Origin: Bradyrhizobium liaoningense
Lineage (GTDB): Bacteria > Pseudomonadota > Alphaproteobacteria > Rhizobiales > Xanthobacteraceae
Direction of reading: 5' to 3'
DNA length: 64,000 nt
Assembly: GCF_018130825.1 (NCBI RefSeq)
Contig: NZ_JAFCJS010000001.1
Location: forward strand, 1,712,627 to 1,776,626
Under the pieces are notes generated by a model, which made no database searches, had not been told where the DNA came from, and saw only the letters and a program-made list of their open reading frames with translations. Positions 50,933 through 60,285 of this stretch are shown one piece after another (the stretch's first letter is position 1; each line of letters opens with the position of its first letter). The translations under genes and the position numbers were made by a program.

Positions 50933-51910
50933 ATGTCCGGACTATCGCGTCGCCTGCTGCTCGCCGGCTTTGCACTTTGCTTCTCTCTTCCGGCCTTGGC
51001 GCAGTCGTGGCCGCAGAGACCGGTGACCGTCGTCGTGCCGCAGCCGGCGGGCAACAGCCCGGACGTGATGTGTCGCCTCATCACCGAAAAGCTCTCGCGG
51101 GCCTTCGGACAGCAGTTCGTCGTCGAGAATCGTCCGGGTGCCGCAAACCTCGTCGGCACGCAGGCGGTCGCCCGTGCGGCTCCGGACGGCTACACGTTCC
51201 TGTTCGCCACATCGGCCGCGCTCGTCACCAATCCCTATACGTTCAAGAAGCTTCCCTATGATCCCGTGAAGGACTTCGTGCCCGTCGCGATGGTGGCCAA
51301 AAGCAATCACGTCCTTCTCGTCAATCCCGAGGTGAAGGCCAATACGCTGCCGGAATTGATCAAGCTGGAAAAATCGGCACCGGGTTCGCTAAGCCTCGCC
51401 GTCGACGGTGCGCGCAACCTCTCGGGCCTGATTGCTCAAGCCATCAACAAGAACGCCGGAACCAGCTTTGTCCTCATCCCCTACAACACGACCACGAATG
51501 CGGTGCAGGACGCCATCTCAGGCCGTATCCAGGTGACGATCCAGGCGGCATCCATCGCCGAGGCCTTCGTCAAGGCAGGGACGCTTCGACCGGTCGCCGC
51601 TGCCGGAGCCAGGCGGATCGAGTCCCTGCCGGACGTTCCCGCGATCGCGGAGACGCTGCAGAGCGTCGATCTCCAGGGCTGGTTCATGTTCATGGCGCCG
51701 GTCGGCACGCCCGCCGACATCGTCGAAAAACTGAGTGCCGAGATTGCACGCGCCCTGGAATCGTCCGAGGTGCGCGAGCGCGCGCCCACCCTCGGCTTCG
51801 ATGTCCGTATTGGCGATGCGGTGACGCCTGCGGGTGCAAAGCGCTTCCTCGACGACCAGCTCGCCTCGTCCGGCAAGATTATCCAGGGGCTCGGCATCGA
51901 GCCTGAATAG
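50933..51910 (+). CDS. Tripartite tricarboxylate transporter (Bug) substrate-binding protein
   Basis: A 325-residue periplasmic receptor. Signal peptide ending near ALAQS (about 23). WPQRPVTVVVPQPAGNSPDV and RPGAANLVGTQ are Bug-family motifs. It follows the aromatic operon by 83 bases on the same strand and would bring in the aromatic acid or a carboxylated intermediate. No TctA/TctB is in the window, so it must share a membrane component encoded elsewhere. Confidence 0.88.
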   Translation: MSGLSRRLLLAGFALCFSLPALAQSWPQRPVTVVVPQPAGNSPDVMCRLITEKLSRAFGQQFVVENRPGAANLVGTQAVARAAPDGYTFLFATSAALVTNPYTFKKLPYDPVKDFVPVAMVAKSNHVLLVNPEVKANTLPELIKLEKSAPGSLSLAVDGARNLSGLIAQAINKNAGTSFVLIPYNTTTNAVQDAISGRIQVTIQAASIAEAFVKAGTLRPVAAAGARRIESLPDVPAIAETLQSVDLQGWFMFMAPVGTPADIVEKLSAEIARALESSEVRERAPTLGFDVRIGDAVTPAGAKRFLDDQLASSGKIIQGLGIEPE

Positions 51911-52032
51911 AGCGCTGCGGTGCGGGGCGCTCTTCTGCATTTTTGCATCGTCAACTTCTGCCTCCACTGCTTCTCAAATTGCCCGCGACCGGTCATTGTG
52001 CGGCTGCAACAACTCCTCGGGAGCAGCATCAC

Positions 52033-53499
52033 ATGTCGGACAAGGTCTCGCGTCGCCAGTTTGCCGCGCTGGCGGGATTGTCCGCGGCAGCAATCGCAAA
52101 TCCTCTGGACGGCGCCGACGCCAAACCCGCAGCAGCGGCGCCGCGTAGCGACACCGGCTTTCCGACGGGCTTCGTCTGGGGCACGGCGACCTCGTCCTAC
52201 CAGGTCGAGGGCGCGGTCAACGAGGGCGGGCGAGGGGCCTCGATCTGGGACAAGTTCGTGCGCATTCCCGGCAAGATCGAGGACGGCTCGACCGGCGACC
52301 GCGCCAACGAGCACTACCATCGTTACAAGGAGGACATCGCGCTCATCAAGGAGCTCGGCTGCAAGGCCTATCGCTTCTCGATCGCCTGGCCGCGGGTGTT
52401 TCCGGATGGCGACGGCAAGCCGAACGCCAATGGGCTCGACTTCTACAATCGGCTCATCGACGAGCTGCTCAGGAACGGCATCGAGCCGTGGGCGACGCTC
52501 TATCATTGGGACCTGCCGCAATCGCTGCAGGACCGCTTCGGCGGCTGGCGCTCGACCGAGACCTGCAAGATCTTCGGCGACTATGCGGCCTATGTCGCCG
52601 AGCACCTGACGGACCGGGTCAAGAACGTGTTCACGCTGAACGAGAGCGGCCGCTTCGTGCAGTTCGGCTACGGCCTCGGCATCGACGCGCCCGGCGTGAC
52701 GCTGCCGCAACGAGAGGTCAACCAGGTCAGGCACAACAGCGCGCTCGCACATGGGATCGCGGTGCAGGCGGTGCGGGCCCATGGCCGTCACGGCACGAGG
52801 GTCGGACCTGCCGAGAATATCGACGTCTGCGTTCCCGCGATCGATACGCCCGAGCATGTCCGCGCCGCCGAGATCGCGCTGCGCGAGATGAATGCCGGCT
52901 ATCTCAACGTCATCATGACGGGTCAGTATACCGACGCCTTCCTGAAATATGCCGGCGCCGACGCGCCGAAATACACCGACGCCGAGCTGAAGATCATCTC
53001 CTCGCCGGTCGACTTCCTCGGCCTCAACATCTACGCGCCGCAGAACTATGTGGTGCCGTCGCAGGAGGGCGCGGGCTTCATGCCGCTGCCGATCCCGAAA
53101 TCGTTCCCGCACATGAGCTCGGACTGGCTGCGCATCGCGCCCGAGACGATGTACTGGGTGCCGAAGCTCGCGGCCAAGATCTGGAAGACGGATGCGATCT
53201 ACATCACCGAGAACGGTACCTCCGGTGACGACGTGGTCACGCCCGACGGCAAGATCTACGACACCGACCGCATCATGTACCTGCGCAACTATCTCGCCCA
53301 GCTGCAGCGCGCCACCGCCGAGGGCGTACCGGTGCGCGGCTATTTCCTCTGGAGCCTGATGGACAATTTCGAATGGGTGTTCGGCCTCAGCAAGCGCTTC
53401 GGCCTCTACCACGTCAACTTCGACACCCAGGTCCGCACGCCCAAGCTCAGCGCGAGCTTCTATCGCAACGTGATCGCGAAGAACGCCGCGGGGGTGTAA
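52033..53499 (+). CDS. Tat-exported family GH1 beta-glycosidase
   Basis: A 488-residue glycoside hydrolase with a Tat signal (SRRQFAALAG, residues 6-15). The nucleophile is E393 in ITENG. The acid/base Glu is E204 in the segment TLNES, where the family usually has NEP, so Pro is replaced by Ser. WGTATSSYQVEGA (49-61) and other GH1 motifs are intact. The export signal is unusual for GH1. Substrate probably a beta-glucoside or related phenolic glycoside. It begins 123 bases after the aromatic operon, without a shared promoter. Confidence 0.88.
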   Translation: MSDKVSRRQFAALAGLSAAAIANPLDGADAKPAAAAPRSDTGFPTGFVWGTATSSYQVEGAVNEGGRGASIWDKFVRIPGKIEDGSTGDRANEHYHRYKEDIALIKELGCKAYRFSIAWPRVFPDGDGKPNANGLDFYNRLIDELLRNGIEPWATLYHWDLPQSLQDRFGGWRSTETCKIFGDYAAYVAEHLTDRVKNVFTLNESGRFVQFGYGLGIDAPGVTLPQREVNQVRHNSALAHGIAVQAVRAHGRHGTRVGPAENIDVCVPAIDTPEHVRAAEIALREMNAGYLNVIMTGQYTDAFLKYAGADAPKYTDAELKIISSPVDFLGLNIYAPQNYVVPSQEGAGFMPLPIPKSFPHMSSDWLRIAPETMYWVPKLAAKIWKTDAIYITENGTSGDDVVTPDGKIYDTDRIMYLRNYLAQLQRATAEGVPVRGYFLWSLMDNFEWVFGLSKRFGLYHVNFDTQVRTPKLSASFYRNVIAKNAAGV

Positions 53500-53506
53500 C
53501 TCTTCT

Positions 53507-53650
53507 CCCTCTCCCGTTCTTACGGGGAGAGGGCAGGGATGAGGGGCTCTCTCCGCGAGTCCATCTGTCACCGTCCTTGCCGAAGCTCCCCCTCACCCGG
53601 ATTTTCCGCTGCGCGTAAAATCCGGCCTCTCCCCGCAGGCGGGGAGAGGC
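53507..53650. repeat. Composite two-hairpin intergenic repeat, second copy
   Basis: The left hairpin is CCCTCTCCCGT (53507-53517) against 53522-53533 with one bulge. GGGATGAGGGGCTCTCTCC follows, then CCCCTCACCC, an AT-containing stem CCGGATTTT/AAAATCCGG (53598-53606, 53617-53625) and the right hairpin GCCTCTCCCCGC (53625-53636) against 53639-53650. The order of parts matches 4471-4680. Confidence 0.65.
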
Positions 53651-53732
53651 GAAGGAAGGCCGCGCCACATTGACTCCACTCTCCCCCTGATTCAAAACCG
53701 TCCTCAACACTCATAACAAGAGGACAACGCCC

Positions 53733-54965
53733 ATGACCGACGCGCTGATCATCGATGCCTGCCGCACCCCGCGAGGCGTCGGCAAGGCCGGCAAGGGAGC
53801 ACTGTCGGGCATTCATCCGCAGCAGCTCGGTGCAACCGTGCTGCGTGCGCTCGCCGACCGCACCGGCATCAATACCGCCGATGTCGACGACATCGTCTGG
53901 GGCTGCAGCGCGCAGGTCGCAACGCAAAGCGGCGATCTCGGCCGCATGTCGGCGCTCGATGCCGGCTATGACGTGCGCGCCAGCGCGGTGACGCTGGATC
54001 GCTTCTGTGGCTCCGGCATCACCAGCGTCAACATGGCGGCCTCCTCGATCATGGCGGGCGCCGAAGACCTCGTCATCGCCGGCGGCTGCGAGATGATGTC
54101 GATGGAGGGGCGGCGCGGCGGCGGTCCGATGATGATGGACAGCGGCAATCTGCGCCTGCGGGCAAGGCATCCGCAGTCGCATCAGGGCGTCTGCGCCGAC
54201 GCGATCGCGACTCTCGAAGGCATCACGCGACATGACGTCGACGCGCTCGGGCTCGAAAGCCAGAAGCGCGCCGCGCATGCGATGGCGAACGGCCATTTCA
54301 AGAAGAGCCTCGTGCCGGTGCACCGCGAGGACGGCAGCCTCGCGCTCGACCATGAAGAATATCCGCGGCCGCAGACCACGATGGAGGGCCTCAGCAGCCT
54401 GAAGCCGGCGTTTCCAGCGATTGCCGACTATGCGCTCGACGACAAGGGCACGACCTATCGCGGCCTGATCCTGCAGAAATATCCGGATCTGAAGATCGAC
54501 TTCGTGCATCACGCCGGCAACTCGTCCGGCGTCGTCGACGGCGCCGCCGCGATCCTGCTGGCGTCGCCCGCCTATGCCAGGGCGCATGGCCTTAAAGCGC
54601 GCGCCCGCGTGGTGGCGATGGCGAATATGGGGGATTCGCCGACCCTGATGCTGAACGCGCCGGTGCCGGCGACGCGCAAGGTGCTGGCGAAGGCAGGCCT
54701 CTCCATCGACGACATCGATCTGTTCGAGATCAACGAGGCCTTTGCGGTGGTGGCGGAAAAATATATCCGCGACCTCAAGCTCGACCGCGCCAAGGTCAAC
54801 GTCAATGGCGGCTCGATTGCGCTCGGCCATCCCATCGGCGCGACCGGCTCGATCCTGATCGGCACCGTGCTCGACGAACTCGAGCGGCGCGATTTGAAGC
54901 GCGGTCTCGTCACCATGTGCGCCGCCGGCGGCATGGCGCCCGCCATTATCATCGAGCGCGTCTAG
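53733..54965 (+). CDS. Acetyl-CoA acyltransferase (thiolase)
   Basis: A 410-residue thiolase. The nucleophile is C92 (FCGSGITSVN), and H366 (GHPIGATGS) and C396 (MCAAGGMAP) complete the active site. It cleaves or forms 3-ketoacyl-CoA. The length fits the FadA/acyl-transferase type. AGAGGACAA lies before the ATG. It is not next to other beta-oxidation genes, so it is a stand-alone enzyme here; hbdA is 53 kb away. Confidence 0.93.
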   Translation: MTDALIIDACRTPRGVGKAGKGALSGIHPQQLGATVLRALADRTGINTADVDDIVWGCSAQVATQSGDLGRMSALDAGYDVRASAVTLDRFCGSGITSVNMAASSIMAGAEDLVIAGGCEMMSMEGRRGGGPMMMDSGNLRLRARHPQSHQGVCADAIATLEGITRHDVDALGLESQKRAAHAMANGHFKKSLVPVHREDGSLALDHEEYPRPQTTMEGLSSLKPAFPAIADYALDDKGTTYRGLILQKYPDLKIDFVHHAGNSSGVVDGAAAILLASPAYARAHGLKARARVVAMANMGDSPTLMLNAPVPATRKVLAKAGLSIDDIDLFEINEAFAVVAEKYIRDLKLDRAKVNVNGGSIALGHPIGATGSILIGTVLDELERRDLKRGLVTMCAAGGMAPAIIIERV

Positions 54966-54980
54966 CTGTCTTCTCTTCAT

Positions 54981-55004
54981 CTCTCCCCGTGAAAACGGGG
55001 AGAG
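54981..55004. terminator. Hairpin after the thiolase gene
   Basis: CTCTCCCCGT/ACGGGGAGAG (10 bp) with a GAAA loop, 15 bases after the stop. No clear T-run. Member of the CTCTCCCC hairpin type. Confidence 0.55.
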
Positions 55005-55309
55005 AGAGCGGTTGCAGTGCGATCCAACCCTTATTTTCTAGGGTGAAACGCACCCCTCCTCGCATAAAGAGGCCGGTCGTCGCTTGTCGAAAGCCGCGAA
55101 TCAGCTTTAGCAAGGCTGCGTGCGGGCCTTTGAAACAAGGTAAAATCCGCTGCCCGAGGCTTCTTTCGCTCCGGAAGTAGCTAAAAAGCAGGGTTTTTTG
55201 CCACAGGGGGCCAAAAAAGCCCGTAAAATCGCGACAAAACTGTGCAGAAGGCTATAGGCCTTCGCCGCTTGGTCTAATATGCAACCGGCAACGAATCAGA
55301 GGAGACACG
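55005..55309. promoter_or_regulatory. Upstream region of the HU gene
   Basis: About 305 bases without a gene. A candidate -10 TAATAT lies at 55275-55280, but no good -35 is at the right distance. GGGCCAAAAAAGCCC (55208-55222) forms a hairpin with an A-rich loop, and a purine-rich tract follows. This may be the promoter and leader of the HU gene. Confidence 0.4.
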
Positions 55310-55612
55310 ATGCCAGCCCAAATGTCCAAATCGCAGTTGATCGAAAAGATTGCGACCGCCACCGAGCTTTCCAAGCGCGACGTCAAGAGCGTCATGGAGA
55401 CGCTGACCGACGTCGGCCACAAGGAGCTCAAGAAGAACGGCCTGTTCCTGGTGCCGGGCTTCGCCAAGTTCGTGGTCATCAAGAAGCCCGCGACCAAGGC
55501 GCGCAAGGGCACCAACCCGTTCACGGGTGAAGAGATGATGTTCAAGGCCAAGCCGGCCCGGAAGATCGTCCGCGCCCGCCCGGTCAAGGCTGCCAAGGAC
55601 GCCGTGGCCTGA
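55310..55612 (+). CDS. HU-family DNA-binding protein
   Basis: A 100-residue histone-like protein of the IHF/HU fold. It has an N-terminal helical part and a beta-arm with GTNPFTGEEMMFKAKPARK and a basic tail. The family-typical KSQLIEKIA segment is at the N-terminus. It binds and bends DNA. It is a separate transcript ended by a strong terminator. The next genes are convergent. Confidence 0.9.
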   Translation: MPAQMSKSQLIEKIATATELSKRDVKSVMETLTDVGHKELKKNGLFLVPGFAKFVVIKKPATKARKGTNPFTGEEMMFKAKPARKIVRARPVKAAKDAVA

Positions 55613-55620
55613 TAAACGCA

Positions 55621-55652
55621 AAGGCCCCCTCGCAACGAGGGGGCCTTTTATT
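55621..55652 (+). terminator. Rho-independent terminator of the HU gene
   Basis: AAGGCCCCCTCG/CGAGGGGGCCTT (12 bp) with a CAA loop, followed by TTATTT. It starts nine bases after the stop. It may also serve the convergent gene. Confidence 0.9.
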
Positions 55653-55685
55653 TGGGGCAGCCGCGGGGGCTTGAGACGGAGGGGC

Positions 55686-55841
55686 TCAACCCTTGCGGCG
55701 CTTCACCCGGACCGGGATCGGCTGAAGCCGCGGCCCGGGGCCTGCGAGCGCATCGCGAACCCGGTCGATGGCGCGATCGAGCAGCTGGCGCAGCCGCTGC
55801 GTCTTGCGTGATCTCTTGGCCTTCTCCAGCAGTTTCTTCAT
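55686..55841 (-). CDS. Small basic helical protein (51 aa) coupled to lon
   Basis: A 51-residue, strongly basic protein (MKKLLEKAKRSRKTQRLRQL, ending RVKRRKG). The ATG lies four bases past the lon stop, with GGAG seven bases upstream, so it would be co-translated with lon. The composition suggests a nucleic-acid- or Lon-binding peptide, or a protein degraded by Lon. No homologue is known to me. A longer frame starting at 55976 lies inside lon and is not used. Confidence 0.55.
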   Translation of the reverse strand: MKKLLEKAKRSRKTQRLRQLLDRAIDRVRDALAGPGPRLQPIPVRVKRRKG

Positions 55842-55845
55842 CGCA

Positions 55846-58251
55846 TCACTCCGCCGCTTCGACCTTCGCACCGGCTTGGGCTTCCGCCGGCTCGAGCGCT
55901 GCGGCGATGGCCTCGTCGACGCGCTCAAGCCAGATGAATTCGAGGTTGTCCCGCGCGCTCTTCGGGATGTCGTCATAGTCCCGCTTGTTGCGCGCCGGCA
56001 GCATCACCCGCTTCAGCCCGGCAGCGGCCGCAGCCACCACCTTCTCCTTGATGCCGCCGACCGGCAGCACCAGGCCGCGCAGCGAGATCTCGCCGGTCAT
56101 CGCGGTGTCGCTGCGCACCGTACGGTTGGTGAGCAGGGACGTCAGCGCCGTGAACATCGCCACACCCGCGCTCGGCCCGTCCTTCGGGGTTGCACCCGCG
56201 GGGACGTGAACGTGGATGTCGCTCTTCTCGAACACCGACTGATCGATGCCGAGCTGCGGCGCCTTGCTCTTCACCAGCGTCAGCGCCGCCTGCACGCTCT
56301 CGCGCATGACCTCGCCGAGCTGGCCGGTCAGGATCATGCCGCCGCGGCCGGGCACGCGCGAGGCCTCGATGAACAGGATGTCGCCGCCGACCGGTGTCCA
56401 GGCAAGGCCGGTGGCCACGCCCGGAATGCTGGTGCGCTGCGCGATCTCGCCCTCGAAGCGCGGCTGGCCGAGCACGGTGCCGATGTCCTTCGTCGTCACC
56501 ACGACCTTCGCAGCGGTGCCTTCGGCGACCTGCACCGCGGCATGCCGGAACACTTTTCCGATCTCGCGCTCGAGGTTGCGCACGCCGGCTTCGCGGGTGT
56601 AGCCCTTGACGATCAGCTTCAAGGCCTCCGGCTCGATCTCGGCCTGCTCGGCCGAGAGGCCATTGGCCTCCAGCTGCCGTCGCACCAGATAGCGCCGCGC
56701 GATCTCCAGCTTCTCGTCCTCGGTGTAACCGGCGAGGCTGATCAGCTCCATGCGGTCCAGCAGCGGACCCGGAATCTGGTCCAGCATGTTGGCGGTCGCG
56801 ATGAAGACGACGCGCGACAGATCGAAGGGCACGCCCAGGTAGTTGTCCCGGAACGTCCCGTTCTGCTCGGGGTCGAGCACCTCCAGCATGGCAGCGGAGG
56901 GATCGCCCTGCACGCCACGGCCCATCTTGTCGATCTCGTCCAGCATCATGACGCAGTTGCGGCTGCCCGCCTTCTTGATGCCCTGGATGATGTTGCCGGG
57001 CAGCGCGCCGATATAGGTGCGCCGGTGACCGCGGATCTCGGCCTCGTCATGCACGCCGCCTAAGCTGACGCGCACGAAGGGGCGATCCATCGCACGGGCG
57101 ATGGACTGGCCGAGCGAGGTCTTGCCGACGCCGGGCGGGCCGACGAAGCACAGGATCGGGGCCTTGCCCTGCGGGGCGAGCTTGCGCACCGCCAGATATT
57201 CGATGATCCGGCTCTTGATCTTCTCCAGGCCGAAATGATCGGCGTCCAGGATGCGCCGCGCCTCCTTGATGTCGATCGGCTTCTCCGCGGGCAGCGCCCA
57301 GGGCAGCTCGATCAGCCAGTCGAGATAGGTGCGGACCATGCCGGCTTCGCCGGCGGCCTCGGGCATGCGCTCGTAGCGGCGCAGCTCCTTCTTGGCGTGC
57401 GCCTCCGCTTCCGGCGGCATGTTGGCCTTGGCGATGGCGGCGGTCAGCTCGGTGACCTCGGCCGCCTTGCCGTCGCCTTCGCCGAGCTGACGCTGGATGG
57501 TTGCCATCTGCTCGCGCAGGATCGCCTCGCGCTGCCGCTCGTCGAACGTGGCGCGGGTTTTCTGGCCGATCTCGTTGCTGATGCGCAGCACCTCCAGCCG
57601 CTCGGCCAGGTGCTTCGACACCTTCTCGACGCGCAAGGCGAGGTCGATGGTCTCCAGCACCTCCTGCTTGTCCTGCGGCTTGATGTCCATAAACGACGTC
57701 GCCAGGTCCGCCAGCGCGCCGGGCGCGGTGGTGCCCTGGAACATCCCAACCAGCTCGGGCGGCGCTTGCGGCAGCAGCTCGATCGCCTCGATCGCCTGGC
57801 GCTGCAGGTTCAGCGCCCGCGCCTCGATCTCGGGCGAGCTCGTGGTCGGCTCGGGGATCTGCTGGATCCGCGCGGCCGGGAACGGCGTCCCCGGCAGGAA
57901 GTCGAGGATGCGCGCGCGTTGCACGCCCTGGCAGACGATGTGATGGGTGCCGTCGGGCGCGGTGATGTAGCGCACGATGTTGGCGATGGTCGCGACGCGG
58001 TAGAGGTCGTCCGGCCCGGGCTCCTCGATCTCGGGGCTGCGCTGCAGGACGATGCCGACCGGCCGCTGCTCGCGCAGCGCCTGCTGCGCGGCGGCGATGG
58101 ACTTCGCCCGGCCGATCGCGATCGGCGCGATGGCGCCGGGGAACAGCACCATCTCGCGCACGGGAATGATGATCAGCGCGTCCTCGGGGATCTTCACGTC
58201 CGAGCCGTTTTGGGAATTGGTCTGTGCGTTATTCATCTGTTCGGTGGCCAT
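55846..58251 (-). CDS. lon: ATP-dependent protease Lon
   Basis: An 801-residue cytosolic protease. The N-terminal LON domain runs to about 210, the AAA+ domain has Walker [10 protein letters not shown] (371-379), and the protease domain carries the Ser694/Lys735 dyad ([10 protein letters not shown] and GGIKEK). It degrades misfolded and regulatory proteins. The start follows the hsp20 stop by eight bases, so both are under one promoter, probably heat-induced. Length normal. Confidence 0.97.
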   Translation of the reverse strand: MATEQMNNAQTNSQNGSDVKIPEDALIIIPVREMVLFPGAIAPIAIGRAKSIAAAQQALREQRPVGIVLQRSPEIEEPGPDDLYRVATIANIVRYITAPDGTHHIVCQGVQRARILDFLPGTPFPAARIQQIPEPTTSSPEIEARALNLQRQAIEAIELLPQAPPELVGMFQGTTAPGALADLATSFMDIKPQDKQEVLETIDLALRVEKVSKHLAERLEVLRISNEIGQKTRATFDERQREAILREQMATIQRQLGEGDGKAAEVTELTAAIAKANMPPEAEAHAKKELRRYERMPEAAGEAGMVRTYLDWLIELPWALPAEKPIDIKEARRILDADHFGLEKIKSRIIEYLAVRKLAPQGKAPILCFVGPPGVGKTSLGQSIARAMDRPFVRVSLGGVHDEAEIRGHRRTYIGALPGNIIQGIKKAGSRNCVMMLDEIDKMGRGVQGDPSAAMLEVLDPEQNGTFRDNYLGVPFDLSRVVFIATANMLDQIPGPLLDRMELISLAGYTEDEKLEIARRYLVRRQLEANGLSAEQAEIEPEALKLIVKGYTREAGVRNLEREIGKVFRHAAVQVAEGTAAKVVVTTKDIGTVLGQPRFEGEIAQRTSIPGVATGLAWTPVGGDILFIEASRVPGRGGMILTGQLGEVMRESVQAALTLVKSKAPQLGIDQSVFEKSDIHVHVPAGATPKDGPSAGVAMFTALTSLLTNRTVRSDTAMTGEISLRGLVLPVGGIKEKVVAAAAAGLKRVMLPARNKRDYDDIPKSARDNLEFIWLERVDEAIAAALEPAEAQAGAKVEAAE

Positions 58252-58259
58252 GATCGACC

Positions 58260-58643
58260 TCAGGATTTGGCGAGGCGCAGTGCGACGCAGCCGTCCATCA
58301 CGAAGCGGCTGATGGCGTAGCGGCCGAGGGGGAGCGCGATGCGCCGCTCGAAGCGGCCCTGTGGCAGCTCGAGCCGGTGGATGCGGGCGTTGCGAAGCTC
58401 CGGCGGCAGCGTGCGCTGGCCGGAGATCACGAGCACGCCGTCATGGATGACCGTCTCGACATTGTCCGGATTGACGCCGGGAAGCGCGACCAGGATCAAA
58501 AGCTCATGCTCGGTCTCGAGCACGTCGATCGGCGGCTCCCAGCAGGCTTCCTGGCGGCCGAACTGGTGCCGCAGCCGTTCGGCGCGGGTCAGCGAGTCCA
58601 GGGCTTCGGACAGCATCCAGTCGAGGGGATTTTTGGGTTGCAT
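58260..58643 (-). CDS. Hsp20/alpha-crystallin small chaperone
   Basis: A 127-residue protein with the alpha-crystallin domain (about 30-125) and its final motifs HRLELPQGRFERRIALPLG. The N-terminal arm is short. It holds unfolded proteins. The stop lies eight bases before the lon ATG, a chaperone-protease pair. The C-terminal I-x-I tail is absent, which is common in small members. Confidence 0.87.
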   Translation of the reverse strand: MQPKNPLDWMLSEALDSLTRAERLRHQFGRQEACWEPPIDVLETEHELLILVALPGVNPDNVETVIHDGVLVISGQRTLPPELRNARIHRLELPQGRFERRIALPLGRYAISRFVMDGCVALRLAKS

Positions 58644-58746
58644 GATGCGGACTCGGGGCTGGGAAAGCCTGCATATGGGGCTGGTTCCCGGGAAATCCAG
58701 TGCAGTGGCGCTGACGTGCCATGCGCCATCGTGCGATCCAACAAGC

Positions 58747-58773
58747 GAACGCCGCGGCTCGGCCGCGGCGTTC
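58747..58773 (-). terminator. Strong hairpin downstream of the DUF892 gene
   Basis: GAACGCCGCGG/CCGCGGCGTTC (11 bp, perfect) with a five-base loop. It lies 24 bases past the minus-strand stop at 58797 and 104 bases before the hsp20 start. Confidence 0.7.
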
Positions 58774-58796
58774 TGTCGTGAGAGCGCGGCGCAGCA

Positions 58797-59363
58797 TCAG
58801 GCAGCGGCGCGATACTCGTCTTCCGCTTCGAGGTTGATGACGGAGGTGGCAAGCTCCGTCAGCGAGCGATCGGTCGCCTCTTCCTCGTCCAGCGTCTCCT
58901 GGAGCAGCCTTGCTGCGTCCTGCATGCCGAGCTCCTCGGCCCAGGTGCGCAGCGTGCCGTAGCGGGAGATCTCGTAATGCTCGACCGATTGCGCCGCTGC
59001 AAGCAGGCCGGCGTCGAGGGCGGGGGCTCCCTTGAACTCCTTCATGATCTCGGCGCCCTCGTCCGCGATGCCGTTGATGGCCTCGCAGGGCTTGCCGCGT
59101 GCGGGCTTGCCCAGCATCTTGAAGATCTGGTCGAGACGTTTGACCTGACCCTGGGTCTCGCGCAGATGCTTGTTGAAGGCAGCGGTGAGGTCCTTCGACT
59201 GCGCGGCCTTGGCCATCTTGGGCAGGGTCTTGATGATCTTGTTCTCGGCGAAATAGATGTCCTTCAGCGTTGCCAGGAACAGGTCGCTGAGCATCTTCGG
59301 CGCCTGACGCGGCCGGCGCGCCGCGGTCTTCTTGCTCGTGCGTTTCTTCGCTCGTTTGGCCAT
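58797..59363 (-). CDS. Ferritin-like DUF892 (YciE-type) protein
   Basis: A 188-residue four-helix bundle of the DUF892 family. The start has a Lys/Arg-rich tail (MAKRAKKRTSKK), followed by LSDLFLATLKDIYFAENKI, LRETQGQVKRLDQIFK and EHYEISRYGTLRTWA, which contain the Glu/His ligands of a di-metal site. ATG at 59363 fits, since the frame above it lies inside a neighbour. Stress-related in many proteobacteria. The basic tail suggests DNA or nucleoid contact. Confidence 0.88.
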   Translation of the reverse strand: MAKRAKKRTSKKTAARRPRQAPKMLSDLFLATLKDIYFAENKIIKTLPKMAKAAQSKDLTAAFNKHLRETQGQVKRLDQIFKMLGKPARGKPCEAINGIADEGAEIMKEFKGAPALDAGLLAAAQSVEHYEISRYGTLRTWAEELGMQDAARLLQETLDEEEATDRSLTELATSVINLEAEDEYRAAA

Positions 59364-59508
59364 TGGTCCTCCTCTCGAGATGACACGGGAAGGCATGCCC
59401 TTCCTCGATCCTCAGGCGATCAAGAGTCGGGATCGGCAAATGTTCCTCGCGAAGGCGGCCGCGAGCCGCTATGGCTTCCTGCCTGAGCTACGCCAGAGAC
59501 GCTTTCCA

Positions 59509-60135
59509 ATGCTCGACTTCGCCCTGTCCGCCTTCGTGACGCTGCTGCTGGTGGTCGATCCGGTCGGCCTTGCGCCGGCGTTCCTGGCCGCGACTTCCGG
59601 CATGCCCGACAAGGTCAAGCGGACGATCGCGCTGCGCGCGCCGCTGATCGCGGCCTCGATCCTGGTCGTGATCGCGCTGGTCGGAAACTGGCTGCTGCGC
59701 CAGCTCGGGATCGGCATCCCCGCCTTCCAGATCGCCGGCGGGCTGCTGCTGTTCGGCGTCTCCTACCAGATGATCTTCGGCGATCGTCCGCATCGCGAGG
59801 CCCGCGAGGCCGACAAGGCGACCTCGGAGCACGCGTCCGACGTCGCGGTGTTTCCCCTGGCCATCCCCATGATGGCCGGCCCCGGCGCGATCGCGACCAC
59901 GCTGCTCCTGTCGGGCGACGCCGGCTACGGTGCGAGGCTTGTGATCATCATCGCGATCGTGCTCGCGGTTTGCCTGCTCTGCATGCTCTGCTTTCTCTCC
60001 GCGAGCCTGATCGCCCGCACCCTCGGGCGCACCGGAAACGCGGTGCTCTCGCGTGTGCTCGGCATGCTGCTCGCGGCCTATTCGGTGCAGTTCGTGATCA
60101 ACGGCGTTGCGGCTGTCCGGGCGAGCCTGGCGTAG
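59509..60135 (+). CDS. marC: MarC-family membrane protein
   Basis: A 208-residue inner-membrane protein with six hydrophobic segments. VDPVGLAPAFLA (about 17-28), SYQMIFGDRPH and AIPMMAGPGAIATT are the conserved family motifs. The function is unproven; the family is not a drug pump. Start at 59509 is chosen because upstream in-frame sequence is hydrophilic and overlaps the divergent gene. Confidence 0.88.
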   Translation: MLDFALSAFVTLLLVVDPVGLAPAFLAATSGMPDKVKRTIALRAPLIAASILVVIALVGNWLLRQLGIGIPAFQIAGGLLLFGVSYQMIFGDRPHREAREADKATSEHASDVAVFPLAIPMMAGPGAIATTLLLSGDAGYGARLVIIIAIVLAVCLLCMLCFLSASLIARTLGRTGNAVLSRVLGMLLAAYSVQFVINGVAAVRASLA

Positions 60136-60285
60136 GCCTGCGACAATCTGTTAATTCGTTGATTTTACGGTCTATTTCGAGAAAGAGCGCGCGCGCCGTC
60201 CAGATGGCGGACGGACCGGTCGCTTTCGCTTGCACTGCCATGTTGCTTTGACGTACTTCCCCTTCACCAGCGCCAGGAAATCGGG

